From Struthidea cinerea (lineage: Eukaryota > Chordata > Aves > Passeriformes > Corcoracidae): a stretch of DNA of 64,000 bases. The stretch covers positions 3,368,815-3,432,814 of the forward strand of contig VZTI01004400.1 in the NCBI GenBank assembly GCA_013397865.1. The letters are read 5' to 3'. The notes beneath the pieces are model-generated. The model was not told the origin of the DNA and searched no databases. It saw only the letters and a program-made list of their open reading frames with translations. The position numbers were made by a program, and so were the translations under genes. Positions 38,346-51,060 of this stretch are shown piece after piece; position 1 is the stretch's first letter; every line of letters starts with the position of its first letter.

Positions 38346-41341
38346 GTCAAAAGACTCTTGAGTTTGTGACTGGGGTTGTTGCACTGTTTTGATAGTAGCT
38401 GAGGAAGGAAAAAGGCAGTATCACTCGGCTTGTTCTTTCCTTGATAATAAGGAGGCACTGGTTGTAGGAGATCATAACGAACCTGCAGAGTTACATATGG
38501 AAAAAGATAGATATTTACAGGAAAAAAAGGAAGGTGGCAGGTAGGTTTTATTTAATACATCAAATGTCATTTCACCAATGTGATTGATGCACCGTAACTT
38601 GTGCACTATTGTTTGTTACTCCATGAAAATAATTTTAATACAAAATATTTCCCATGTTTTAGTCTAACTTCCCAAGAGGGTCCAAAAATGGAAAGGGACT
38701 CAAGCTGTGTTGGTCAACACAATTATAAATATTTTTTTCCAGATCTGTCTCCAAAGATTAATGTCAGCTGGTTTAGGTACTGTCTCTTCCAGGACACCAG
38801 ACTGACAAATGACCAACGCTTACGGTATATTATTCATACATTTCTGAGACAGTACCTATTCATGCCAGGATGATGATCAGTCCCATGTCACTCAAGACAT
38901 TCTTAGAATTGATGCCCACTTTACTGCAGACATCTCACATCTCAGCATCACACTGATGAAGTACTGTGGTCATGACACATGAAGGTGTCTTTGCAAATGA
39001 AAATGAGACTGATCCGGCTGACATGGGTCAGGACCACCAATAACCATTTATTGATTCCTATTACTAAATAGACTAAATGGAAGACACCTTTCAAAACAGA
39101 TTGCTGAGAATGGGCTCTGGTACAACCTGAGTCAGATCATTACATGTGTGTCTCTACCTGTAAGGAGGTCTGCAGATGTAGTAGGTTATGCTTGCCTCAG
39201 GTTGGCTCACAAGGCACAGAAGGAAAGACTGTTGTACACAGACAACTAAGCAGAAATTGCTGATCAGAGAGAGAGCAGTGCTGGGACGATGGATGTGGTA
39301 TATAGCCACCCACTTTACTTTATGGCTGAGAAGAAAGGTGTAGCTTATCCCTCAGTTCTAAAGTCAAGCCTTCAGTTAGGTCTGTATGTCTATTCTCTGT
39401 TCCCTCTTTTTAAATCCTCTGTAATGAAGCAGGTGATCACCTAAAGGACTTACTTCTGTTCAAGAGGAAGAATTTTGCCGAGTGATGAAACTCCTTTACC
39501 TAGGCACAAAGGGGTGTGGCCTGCTCTGTGCACCATGCAGGGACTGTCATGACAGGGTCTTACTTTGAGTTTTCGGGTGTCTCACACTGCCTATGCTGCT
39601 GGCTTGGATTCAGAAATAGGTTATGAAGGTCTTCAAAACTCTTTGATACATTGAATTTTTGGAAAGACTTTCATTATATCTCAATCTGTCCAGATACACT
39701 TGTTAAAATCCCCCTCTCTTCTGTTGATAAGACACTACACTTTGCACTGACCTGTGCAATGACTTTAGCAGTAGACACAAAGGTTCTTAAGGAGAGAAGC
39801 AAATCCAGTACACTGTTTTGAACATCTCATATCCAAACGTGAACATAGGTTTTCTGAGCTGAAAGGCTACTGGTTCGCAGCACCACACAGTCTTAGTCGT
39901 CTTATAGGTTCCTTGGAAAAAACCAGTGGCATTAATTAAATGACTTGTAGGTACTTGCTGCACTCATTACTTTTGATTCCACCAGAAAGAAAAGAAAAAG
40001 CAAAACTACTATGAAACATTCCATACTACACACTGGAAGGTGTGAGAAAAGAAAAGTTTTCAAACATTTCAAACCTCTGAGTTATTATTCTGCAAAAAAA
40101 AAATTCATAAAATATACCTATTAATCTTACTAGATTTTATGGGTCAGTATAGCCTCTTTAAAATATGAAGGCCTAAGAAACGTAACGGTGCTGACTGATG
40201 AGCTGGGACAGCCTTACCTCGGGATAAGCTGAAAAGGTTGGCAGCTCCAGCTGTCTGCTCTGCTCCTGGTGTCCAGATGTCTAAGCTGCTTGTCAATCAG
40301 CTCCCAAACCACTGCAGTTTACAGGGCAGACTTTGCACTGCAGCCGTCATTGGTGTTGGTTTGCCTTAAAATGCTTCACTGTAATCGCTAGCTGAATTCT
40401 ATGGATAATGACACCGGATAGAAAGAGATACCTCTACCACCGGTCCCTGTAAAGGCAGTCCCCAGTAGTCAGAGTCCAAATGTACTTAAATGTACTCTAT
40501 ATCTGCCATTGTGCTTCTACAAAAATGTCCAAAGCACTAAAACATGCATTTAATTGCAATACAAACTTAAAGCATTCACAAGCTGCTTTTCCATTTAGTT
40601 TCTGCCATCGGTGCCTGGAATTGGGCATTCTGTGGCACTAAGAATCGAGTCTCTCACATCCTCCTTTCCTAACCCTAACCACCTCTGCCAGCCTGCAAAT
40701 GACAGTGTTGGAACACCTGACCATCTTGCTAGGGACACAGGATGCTGTCACTCACGCCACTCTCTATATACCTCCTGCCCCTGTTTGTGAATGCAGCAGT
40801 GAACTTAACCAAGGAGTTTAAGTGTAAAGAAACACAAGTTTTGTCTCTTCTTCTCCGATGTGAGCAAACACTTTTGTTTCACCTTTCCCTTGGAGTTCTT
40901 GATATCTCTTGTCATGCTATCTTCTCTTCTCCTGTCTGCTACTTCCTTCATCCAACATGGAGGGCAAAAGCTATTAGAGTCACTGTGAAAGGACACTGAT
41001 TTTCAGAAGAAAAAATTGCTTCTTAGCTCTCCCCAGCAGAGTTTCTCAGGTGTATTCTGAAGCTTATTTAGGCTTCTTCTTGTCTCCAGTGACCAGTGGT
41101 TAAATTATGCTCTGATAAAAGGAGAAATGAGCCAAGCAAAGGGACCTAAATTTAACTACAAGGGAAAGCGGGTGATGTAAGTTCTTGATATAAGTTCTCA
41201 AACAGCCACCTGGACCTGAGTAACTCCTTAAGTAATTCCCTGATCTAGCAGTGGTAGGCTCTGCCTAGAGACAGTGTAATAAATTGCCAGAGCACGTTAG
41301 TCCCTGAGGACCCAGCAGGCAAGCACACTGAAAGCTTCATT

Positions 41342-41393
41342 GGAGAAAAAAAAAAAAAAGAAAAAAAAGAAAAAAAAAGAAGGGGAAAAAAAG
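41342..41393. repeat. A/G-only (purine) low-complexity tract
   Basis: Fifty-two purines, mostly A runs broken by single G, ending in AAGGGG and A7. It looks like a degraded poly(A) or A-rich microsatellite, about 0.4 kb upstream of the CpG island. Confidence 0.9.
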
Positions 41394-41829
41394 TACAAAA
41401 AAGCAGAAAAGCAGAAAGGTTCAACAACCGTCCTTGTGCTTCTGTTTCCTTATCACTTCCCCCAGAAGAACATAGTCAGACCAGACGATTCAGAAACAGG
41501 AACTGACACCTTCTGCACCCTTTGTTACATGTCTCCAGGATGTCAGCACGATCCCCCAGCCTGGCAATGGCTTCCAGAACCATCAAGCAAAAGCTTCCAC
41601 TCACTCCTCCAAAACAGGAGGGACACTCCCATCTGACACCAGAGTGACTCCACAGTTTTCCTTTGGTTTGTGCATCCAGGGACAACCCGACAGTGGCAGT
41701 GCGGTCTTGCAAGGGAGAGACCGTGGGAGGGTCTGGGGGGTCCAGGCCAGGAGGAGATTAAGACTAAATTGTTGAAAGGTGGCTGCACCCTCCAGCATGG
41801 GACAAAATTCCTGTCAAGGCTCAGCAGAC

Positions 41830-42600
41830 AGCCTCTTCGGCTTGGTGCCGTACGTGCGGGGGAACAGCACGACGATGCTGTGGGGCCGAGGACAGCCATC
41901 CCCCAGCCCCCGGTGTCCGACGTGAGGCTGGAATGAGGCAGAGCTGGGCTAGGAGGCCTCTGGGCCCCGCGGAGCCCCAGTTCACGCCTTGGTGCATGTG
42001 CGGGAGTTGAAGAGGGGGTCAGGGGGTGAGGGAGAGTTCATCCCCGGGCTGAGCGATGGCCCTGCCCGCACGGGAGGGGGACGTGCCCGGCCCCCGAGAA
42101 GAGTCACTGGAGGTTCATCCCGCCAGGGAGGAATTCTTCCCAGCAGTAGCCGTCCTGCTGATGAATCGCCCCGCAGACGGGGCTGGCGGCCTGCGCGCCC
42201 TCCCCTCCCGCAGCTATGCTGCGGCCCCCGGCAGATGTGGCTGCCACCCACCATGGCCGTGACGGGCGCCCAAGACGAATGAGCCCCTGAGAGGGATCGG
42301 GGGGACCGCATGGCGGGAGCCCGGGGCGACAGCGTCTGCTCGCGGCTTCACTCACCCCAGCTCACCCGGAGAGACGGTGCTGGAGCTATGTGGCTTCCTC
42401 GGGAAATCCCAGCAAAGCTTGCACGCTCCTCGCTCCACCTGTTGCTGAAGGGAGAGGGAGCGGTGAGTGGCCGAGGGAGGTTTTCTCTTTGGTCACTTAA
42501 AAAGGCAGCTGAAGTTTTATTCAGACAGGGATCACAAAGCGCTGACAATTGCCACCAGCCCCTGACTTAACGGGGCTGGGATCGTGCTCCAGATGTGGGA
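41830..42600. promoter_or_regulatory. CpG island, candidate promoter or first exon
   Basis: By eye I count about 50 CpG dinucleotides in 41,821-42,480 and a G+C content above 60 percent, against a CpG-depleted, AT-rich background. Unmethylated CpG islands in birds usually mark transcription start sites. Splice-donor-like sequences point outward: plus strand GCG|GTGAGT with the intron starting at 42,463, and minus strand GGG|GTGAGT (plus-strand ACTCACC at 42,350-42,356). The plus-strand frame from ATG at 42,310 to that donor would give about 51 codons with no known domain, so a coding first exon is only a guess. It could instead be the start of a non-coding RNA, a bidirectional promoter or an orphan island. 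It is the only promoter-like region in the window. Confidence 0.7.
42310..42462 (+). other. Hypothetical first exon inside the CpG island
   Basis: An ATG at 42,310 opens a frame that runs without a stop through the donor-like GTGAGT at 42,463. If spliced there, it would encode about 51 residues starting MAGARGDSVCS. The base at -3 is C, so the start context is only moderate, although +4 is G. There is no recognised protein similarity, and an acceptor or second exon cannot be identified. This is an inference from position and signals, not a supported gene. Confidence 0.15.
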
Positions 42601-44222
42601 AGAGCGGTCTGCCCAGCTATGACCGTGGGTATCCCAGAAATGATGGCACCTTTTGAGCTTTCCTGTGGAGCAGGCAAAAAACATCACTGCAACTCAAGCG
42701 ATGGTTTTGCAGCAGATTTTAGCAGCAACAAGAGTGTTCTGTTTAAAGGGGCTTCAGAACAAATACTTTGAAAATTTTTAAATATATATATTTTATTATA
42801 TGTTTTTATAAAGAAGTAGCGAGAAATGGAAGTGATTATTTTATCTTCCAATTGAACCATGGTGGATCAAAGCAAGAAAGTATGTATCTCAAAACTGACA
42901 CATCCCTAAAAATTTCATGATTGTTGCTATTTGATGTGACACGTCACAGAATTTTATGTCAAGCTGAAGAAAATGTGACAACTTGTATGTAGTATTTTCA
43001 GAAACAGAGTTTAAGTGCAATATTGAGAAGTGTATCTGCAGGCTTTTTAAACTCTCCTTCTTCCCAGACTTAAAAAAAGCAACCCCATATGCTTTAAACT
43101 TCTGCACCCCATTAATTAAAGATAGAGCTTAAAAGTAATACTAAAAATAATTGGCTGGATTAGAAAAGGCTGTGGGTAAGCTGAGAATTTACCATTGCAC
43201 AAATATTAATAAATCACTTTTCCTGTAATTAGCAGAAAAAAAGAAGAGTGCAATGCGGTAAGCTAGCAGTCGTTTGCAAAATTATGTTGGCTAGAGCCTG
43301 TCATCCCTCTCCCTTTCCACACACACATCCTTTCAAACCAAGATACAGCTGCTGATGCCATTCATAAGTAAAGAGACCAGCAAGGGCAAAACAGGATTTT
43401 AGAAAGGTCGGTAGAAAATGAGGAAATAAGCCAAATGACCAAGACTGTTAATAAGTGATTAATATTATGCTATTGTTACCAGAAATGGAACAGTTCAGCC
43501 TCACAGTCTCTATACCAATTCTTGAAAGGTGCAATTTTCTAATGATGTTAGTCAGTGTAGCAGAATGCTAAGCACTCCTCGTTCTTTGCTCAGCACTTTC
43601 CTATGTGTAGTTCATGTGGAAAGAAAGAGTCATAAAGAGCTCTAAGCCTTCCCCTAATGTTGGGAGAAATCCAACGTTTGAAAGCTTCCAAAATAAAGTC
43701 AATAAATAAGAGCAATGTTTTGTAAAACAAAAATAATCTCATTTAAGAGCATCAGTAAGAACGCTATCTAATTGTTTTCTTTTGGCAAGCAAGGAAAATA
43801 GCTATATAGTTTTCTTGCTTGAGCACACACAAGTAATCCAAGGTGCAAAATAATCACAGCCTCCCTGATTCAACAGATTTCCCAGAGGTAGATTCTGATG
43901 TACAGTTCTCCTGGCCGGTTTGTACACCTCCCCTTGGCTTATGATCATTCTGCTCTCTGGGAATCTCTCTTCTATGCTCAAGAGCTCGCCTTCCTGTTTC
44001 CAGCAACATCTCCTCCTGCCTCTAGACTGCCTCTTATCTCTTTTGTATATGCCAAAGGTTCTCCTCAGCTTTTCTAAATAACATCTGCTCTTCTGTTTTA
44101 CTGTCAGGGAAGCTCCTTGACAGACCAGTTTTCCTTTAAGTGGATGTTAACTGTTACATTCTAGGTAAAAAAGAAAGTTCCAGGTTGTTTTCCCTAAAAA
44201 AGGAAAAACAAAAAAAACCCAG
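42601..44222. other. Unique AT-rich non-coding sequence
   Basis: No gene or recognised transposon. CpG density returns to background within about 100 bases of the island. Confidence 0.55.
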
Positions 44223-44303
44223 AAAACCAAAAACCAAAACAACCAAACCAAAAACCCACACACACAACAACACAAACAAAAAAAAAAAAAAAAAAAAAAA
44301 AAA
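44223..44303. repeat. A/C-only tract at the left edge of the gap
   Basis: Eighty-one consecutive bases are only A or C, ending in a run of 26 A at the gap. The motif (AACCAAAACAACC, then CACACACA) is like that at 34,480. Confidence 0.9.
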
Positions 44304-44549
44304 NNNNNNNNNNNNNNNNNNNNNNNNNNNNNNNNNNNNNNNNNNNNNNNNNNNNNNNNNNNNNNNNNNNNNNNNNNNNNNNNNNNNNNNNNNNNNNNNN
44401 NNNNNNNNNNNNNNNNNNNNNNNNNNNNNNNNNNNNNNNNNNNNNNNNNNNNNNNNNNNNNNNNNNNNNNNNNNNNNNNNNNNNNNNNNNNNNNNNNNNN
44501 NNNNNNNNNNNNNNNNNNNNNNNNNNNNNNNNNNNNNNNNNNNNNNNNN
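44304..44549. other. Assembly gap (N run)
   Basis: 246 undetermined bases. Both flanks are poly(A) on the plus strand, so the missing sequence is probably a longer A-rich low-complexity stretch. Open frames that read across it are artefacts. Confidence 0.99.
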
Positions 44550-47500
44550 AAAAAAAAAAGAAAGAAAGAGCACTTCAAAGCGTTCAAGCATTTAAAAAGT
44601 TCATGTACTCATTTTAGATATTCCCTGATATTTTTGGCTCCTAAATCACAATATTATGAAATTCTGCCATGCTGTATTTCTGCCCTTTGGCACACACAAG
44701 TTCCATTGACTTCAAAGGGAGCTGTGTATGCACAACAGTGACATGTAAAGTCTCCTTAATCCTTTAATCTTCCAAGAATTTAGTATTTATTACTACCTCA
44801 AAATAAAAAGGTTTTTTTAGTCTTAAGAATAGTCTAAGAATATTGACCATCTCTCTAGCAAAGCACGTAGGCACATGGTAAAGTTTAGGCAAGTGAATAG
44901 TTATATTCACATACTGTAAGATAAATGCACTTTTAAGTCAGTAGCACTGCTTACGTGTTTGAGGCTGGGCATGTGTTAACCACTGACCAAATCAGGACCA
45001 TAGGAGAGAAATTTCTTCACCAAAGAAACCAGATCACAGGGAGTATAAGAACTCCTTCTTCACCCTCACATCCCAAAAACTTATAGGTTTAAACCTAGGG
45101 TAATAATTGCCACCATTTGTAACAATTTTATTCTGCTTCTGAATATGTTGGGTTTGTGCATTCCAGTCATCGAAGGCAAACTTGAGTTGGCTCTGCACCC
45201 TTCCCATGGAGGAGGAGTGAAGATTACGTGGGTGATCCCACCATGGGCTGGGCCTGCAGCTGCACAGTGCCATGCTGTTCCACAGAGGCAACCTGAGGCA
45301 GTGCCACAGCTCATCTTCCACTAAATTTGCATGGCCCAAGGCCAACCCACTTCACGATGATATCAGTGTCAAAAATTCCGTAGACTTCAGCTACATTCTT
45401 TGGGTAACAGACTTTTATTTGGAGTAGCCCCTTAATTTCACAATTGTCTTTACAGCACTCATTACACTCTTGATATTCCATAGCTGCCACAATTATTATT
45501 CTTACATACTCTACAGTTTTTATTAGCATCACCAAACAACGAGAAACAGATAAATACTGATATGTACTCATAAGCGATTCAAGAAAAGAGGGTGAGATTT
45601 TGGGGCTGGGAAGTTTTTCTATCCAAAGAGCATTTTTTGCAGCAGGGAAAGAACAAAGAGAAATGATGCTGTTTATTTTGATGGTTCTGAGAAGCTAACA
45701 TTCACCCCGCTCATCCCAGGAGCAAACAGCTGGCAAACAGCTGACAACACAGATATCAGTCAACTCCCACGTAACTCACAATATAATACAAAAAAATATA
45801 GGTAATAATGATATGACATGACAGGATGTATCTTTGATTGTGTGTGTTTAAAAAATAAAATCTTACAGTATATGGAAAAGATTCCAAGAAGTCTTCCTTT
45901 CTCTTTTTGCCTCCCACTTTCATAACATTGTTGCATATTTTTGATTTTTCTGTAAATTATGGTTTCTATTTGAAACATTTTTCTTTAATTTCCATATTCC
46001 CAAAAAGTCATTTTACTATTTATGTGGTCAAATCCCCCCAATGTGATTTGATGGCACATAAATAGTAGTACGACTTTTTATGTTGTCTATTGCTTATGTA
46101 GAGTTTCCAGAAACCCTATATTATAGCCTTGTATTAAACCCTGATAATTTTCAGGGGTCATCACTATAATATATGGCTGGAAGACTGCTATTGTGATGCT
46201 GTTGTCAGCCAAAAACCTAGCCTTCAAATGTGTGCCTCAACCATAGTATAACATAAATCAAAATATGTGTCTGCCTAGCCGTATATCTGTTCTGTGACTT
46301 TAAATATTTTTATAGTCATGGGTGCAGGACAGAACACTGGGGACTTTCTATAACCAATGTTGGAAAAAAGTAAATCTTAAAAAAAGAAATAATTATAAAC
46401 ATCTAAACGTTAAACTCCTATAGCAAAAATGAGCATCCCTGTACATTTTTAATAAGGGTCTAAGCTTACTTTACATGGTAAGCCTCATGCTACTGTGTGT
46501 AACTGTCCATCTCAGCCACTAATTTATTGACCCCTGAACAAAGCACTTGGTAACCCTTTTACCCCTTTACACACACTCACCTGTGCCCCACCCTCCCTTC
46601 CCCCCAAAATACAAGAATTTCTGCTTTGGTCTATGATCACCTCTCTGGGATGATTAAGCTAGCTGATACCAGCTGATAGATGATGCCAAGTGGCACCCGT
46701 ATTTGGGCAGAGGTGTTGGTTTTAAGGGTCATCATCCACAGGGTGCACAGATCTGGTATTTTGGAACAGACTCACATTCTGGTTCAAAGACAAACACCAA
46801 ACCTATCCATAGCCAATGTGTTCCAGTAGAAGATTTTAAGACATTCAGACTTTCCTTCTCCCTTTTGCATTTCCAAGTCTCCCATCAGCTCAGAGTATGA
46901 ACACCAGACAACTCTGACCCTTCCTGGAATATGGATCTCTGTTAATTTTATTTCAGGCCTTCCTGGACATCACAATGTTGCCAATTCACACTTTTTCTAG
47001 TGCAGGAATAAGGGGTAAATGTGAAGCTAAGGGGACAAATGTGAACCATTCATATGCAACGCAGTGCTGTGTATGAGCCTCTCTCACTCACAGGTACCAA
47101 CAGACCACGTCTCTGTTCTGCTCTGTGAGTGCTGCCTGATTCCTAAGGTGCTTTTGGAAAAAAAAAAAAAACAACCTTCATCCACTGCCATCCCCCTTCT
47201 GCAACGTAGTCACAGAATATATGGAAAATTCCAGAGGACAGTGGCCTCCATCACAGCAGTAGTGAAGTTTTTATGAAGCTTCTTATGTCTATAGCCAAAT
47301 TCCACAAAGCTTTATAAAGTGTGCATCCTCCTCACACCACTAATTCTATCAAATCTGATCAAGCTAACTGGGGGAGTTAGGAATACAAACACAGGATCAG
47401 GACTATAGCATGTGAAACCCTGAGAGATGAAAGTGCGACATAGTTTGAAAATAGTATTTCTATTAATAATGAATGTTCTCAATTTATACCAGATTTTGTA

Positions 47501-50500
47501 ATGTTTCTGGGTACACAGTGTTCCTCTGTTGTTGTTGTCCCAGATGCTCTCCTTTCTGACTGATTTGGTTCCCTTTCACAAACGAGCACCCCCTACTCAC
47601 CCTGGGGAAAGCGCTTGAGGGAAAAGGGCAGTTAAAATTACAAAACCAGGGAATTGACTGTAATAAAGTGCAGGGAAATTCCATGCAAATGTGGCCCTTA
47701 GTTTCTTAGGCCTCTGCAACTTATCAGTACCTTTCAACAGGGCTAATGTCAGGTACTGTACAGCATTCCTTATTTTCAGAAAGCTGTTTCCTAAGGTCCA
47801 GATGATGTTATAAGTGGTATAACATGACTCAAAGTAGTTTTGCCAGATGTGATATCCCCTGTTGCAGCCTCAAATAGACTGAGAATGAGGAATGCATGCT
47901 CCATTAATTTCCACTGGAGTGAAGAATGCATTACTCCTTTGCCATTCCCATACTAAGAAATCTTCACATAGTCACAGCTTTATTTTCTTTATTCAGGAAG
48001 CCATATATTCCAGCATTATCCTGTATTTGCTTTTGGAGGATGTTCACTGACTTTTTCCTTTGTCACTTCTGCAACACATATGCGCAGTCCTGTCTACACA
48101 CACCGGCACAAATTACATCCTCAAGGGAATATCTACAATGACCTGTTACTTTGAGTATTTCATAGCTGGTTTTCTCCTTCCAGGGATTAAACCCACAAAT
48201 TTAGTTAATGTACAGAGCAGGTTTCATGCATAAATCTACCCCCCATAATTGCTTTTAAAATGCTGGAACCACTTTCAGATGCTGTCATCCATTTCTTAGG
48301 TGGTGGCCTCCTTCTTTCATGCATTCAGTAAATCAAAATTTACATGACTATTTCCCACCAGACACTTGTGTAAGGTAGATCAGTTCTTTGTGTGGTCTTT
48401 TTAAATAGCATTTTTGGTGGATTTGGGGAAAAAAAGACACATATATAAATAAAAAGAAATTACTGGGAAAGCTCCTAAAGGATGGTAACTACTGAACAGT
48501 TTTAGGCATGTTAATGGAGGGAGAAACTCATGACATGTCTCTCTCACGTTGTTAGACTGGTCATTACAAATTGTTCATCTCGCATCACCATTCTGAAGTG
48601 TTGCTTTATTATTAAAAGTGTCAGTAACTTGGCCCTTTCTGAATTAACTCCTCTTCACCTCTAAATGACAAGAAAAAGGGATATGTATCTTTTTAGCCAG
48701 TCAGCAGAACTGCATTAAGTCACACTTTGCTAATCCCCACGCTTCACTATTCACACAACGAAAATGGTGCTCTTTCATGGTGAAGCTTAAAACTACACTG
48801 ATGATATTGTAATAGGTACCATGTTACTACAATTTCACTGCAATTATAAATATCTAAATGTTTGTGCGCATACTGGAGATGTATCCTAGGTAAAACCAAA
48901 TTGCTCATATTAAAAAAAGAGTAGCAAGTACAGTCTGCTTTCTGTTTTCATAATTTCTAAAAGTTTCTTTGCTTGACAGTTCAGAAGCAGTAGCTTCCCC
49001 TGGATTCCCTAATCCTTGCTACAAATGGGGGAAATTTCTACCATATTTATGCCAGACTCTGCCAGAGATGTTATTCATTTTCAATACTCAGTGGCTGAAT
49101 CTTTGTTTAAGTCAATTTGAAACATATCTAGTGTTTCTCACAGGAAGGATATAAAGTGCACCTAGAGAGGTTAACTCTCAGTTCATCTCAGGTACTCGCT
49201 TCCGTCATAAAAATGTATTGGCAGAAAGCTGGAAAGGCAGCCCAGATCTTCAGCTGATGTAAGCTGATATACTTCCGCTGATTTCATAAACTATGATGGG
49301 TTATTTCAGAGGAGGATCTGTCACAATTCATCACTACTTTGAAAATTGTATGGGGTGATAATCACAGAGAATATTGCTACATGTCTGACATATTGCACAA
49401 ATATTGCTCAAATGTGGTGTGTTGTTTTTTCTTGTGGAGCAAGTTGCTTTGCAGTGCATGAACAATACTAAAATTAGCATGATGCTAGTAATTTCCTGAT
49501 TGCTAAACTAATCTCGTAGTCTGAAACCGGAGAGTGGCAGAAACAGGTAAAAAGCTCTCAGGTTCAAAAAAAGAAAAAAAAAGCAGAAAACAAGCCCTTA
49601 AAATATAATGAAACTTTTCTAAAGCACAGATACAGCGTTGATCTCAACTTCATGAAGATTGCTTAATGACTTACAACACCACTGAAGTGTTACCAGCATA
49701 ACCAAGGTTCCAAGCTTCATCTGCCAAAACACTTCAGGCAAAAGATACCCATCCTCCCCACCGTGAGGCACTCATGCCTTGAGACCCAAGAGACAAGGCT
49801 GCTCATCAGACTCCTTTCTCATGACTGCAACTCGGCCGTTCCCTAGGGCTTCCCTACATTTCAGGTGTGTTTTGAAGGCAGTGAGTAGTCTGGATGCCCA
49901 GCCCAAACATGTGACAGGCTGTAATGAAATCTTCCTTGCAGGATTTCTCAACCAGACGACAAGCAAAATGAGTGTTGAAGTCTACCTACTGGAAATTGTC
50001 CTTTGGAAATCTTCAATGTCCTCTCTACAGCAGTGGTAGTTCTTCCTATTGCTGCCCTTGATTGCCTTCTCATTTGGCTTCTGCTGCTCCAATCCCTTCC
50101 CAGGCAGGGACATTATGATACGTTTGTTAATGAAAACACGGGCTTCTGTTGTCCACACCTTCCCCTACCTCCTGTGGTATCAGCAGAGGCACTTCTGCTC
50201 TTTCCTGTTCTGCTCATGATCACGAACAGTGGCAGAATTGTGATCATGGCTTGCACCCTCCTCCTAGGTTATCATTATCTCAATTCTGCTTGCTCTCATT
50301 TGCTGATGTTGATTGCCCACCCCATGCCAACTTTGCCAATGCCGCAACACTCACTGACGCCTCATTTGAAAGTGCACCACACATACACCTGCACAACAGA
50401 AGGATGGGTTGCAATCACGACCACAGTCGTCATCATCCACATTAGCCTTGGGTGGCTGAAAGTGAACATTGGCAATGAAGCTGCAGTTCAAACCTCCCAT

Positions 50501-50720
50501 TAATTTGTCAATGAAAAACACATTGGACCCTTTGCTGTTGCACTTTCTTTGATAGAGGGCATGTACGGACTCACAGAGCCTGCATCCTCAAGTTTCTAAC
50601 TACATGTATCTAAAGAGGAAGGATGCAGATCCAGGGGCAGGGGAGATGTTTCTTACTCCACCACAGGTTTGACTTACAAACACATGGAAGTCATATAGCT
50701 CCACTAATACCATTCCTTCC
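44550..50720. other. Unique non-coding sequence with traces of old repeats
   Basis: No exon supported. A segment at 44,690-44,730 with TTCCATTGACTTCAAAGGGA at its centre, and one at about 49,238-49,275 with CAGATCTTCAGCTGATGTAA, both resemble parts of ancient palindromic DNA transposons common in reptile and bird genomes. The 166-codon open frame at 50,003-50,503 is the longest in the window. It is rich in Leu and His, has no domain I recognise, and is within chance expectation. Confidence 0.5.
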
Positions 50721-51060
50721 TGGCTCCGTGGGGTCCCACATGCTCCCACAGAAGCCTGGGCAGGTTCAGTATTAAGTCAGTAGCAAAGAGTCAGGAAGGG
50801 TATTTGCTTGCATTTCAGCAGGAGAGTTTATTTCATCTCCACTGTCGAGGGTCGCAGGGGCAAATACAAGAATCATGGCTAACTTGGGGTTTTTTCCCAG
50901 GGCCGGGGGAAAAGGTGGGATCAGGGAGCGGGGACCAATGGGAGAGCCCCGGAGGAGTGACAAGGGGCCAAGGCCAGCAGCCAACCGGGGAATTCAAACT
51001 GGAATAGATTAATTTAAAAGAACCATGCGCCCTGGGAAGAGCCGCCTGGTCGCCCCAACA
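50721..51060 (-). mobile_element. Probable solo LTR of an endogenous retrovirus, antisense
   Basis: Read on the minus strand, the element begins TGTTGGGGCGACC at 51,060, a typical LTR start. It continues through a G+C-rich U3/promoter-like part with a CCAAT-type box (plus-strand CCAAT near 50,936) and reaches AATAAA (plus strand TTTATT at 50,827-50,832). A U5-like tail follows. The far boundary is uncertain, somewhere around 50,720-50,760, and I could not find a convincing target-site duplication. No gag, pol or env sequence adjoins it, so it is most likely a solo LTR left by recombination between the two LTRs of a provirus. The style is that of avian ERVs, but I do not assign a named family. 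Confidence 0.65.

Larger units (their letters stand above)
34527..41341. other. Non-coding sequence with possible regulatory blocks
   Basis: No exon was recognised. The segments at about 35,000-35,660 and 37,920-38,345 have the mixed, motif-dense composition of developmental regulatory DNA and are listed separately. A stretch at 37,188-37,215 resembles the GCCTCAGTTTCCTCATCTG motif of MIR elements, and another old SINE remnant is possible there. Confidence 0.5.

Noticed and set aside
40667..40681. CCTAACCCTAACC, a telomere-like motif
   Set aside because: Only about two units. This is too short to be an interstitial telomeric array.
44140..44595. Open frames of about 150 codons crossing the N run
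   Set aside because: They exist only because undetermined bases cannot produce stop codons, and the flanks encode only Lys/Phe homopolymers.
45034..45571. Two adjacent minus-strand frames that could be a processed pseudogene
   Set aside because: Neither translation resembles a known protein, the frames do not join convincingly, and there is no poly(A) tail or target duplication.
50003..50503. 166-codon plus-strand open frame with a hydrophobic N-terminal segment
   Set aside because: One or two frames of this size are expected by chance in 64 kb read in six frames. It has no known domain, no good start context and no splice signals that I can support.
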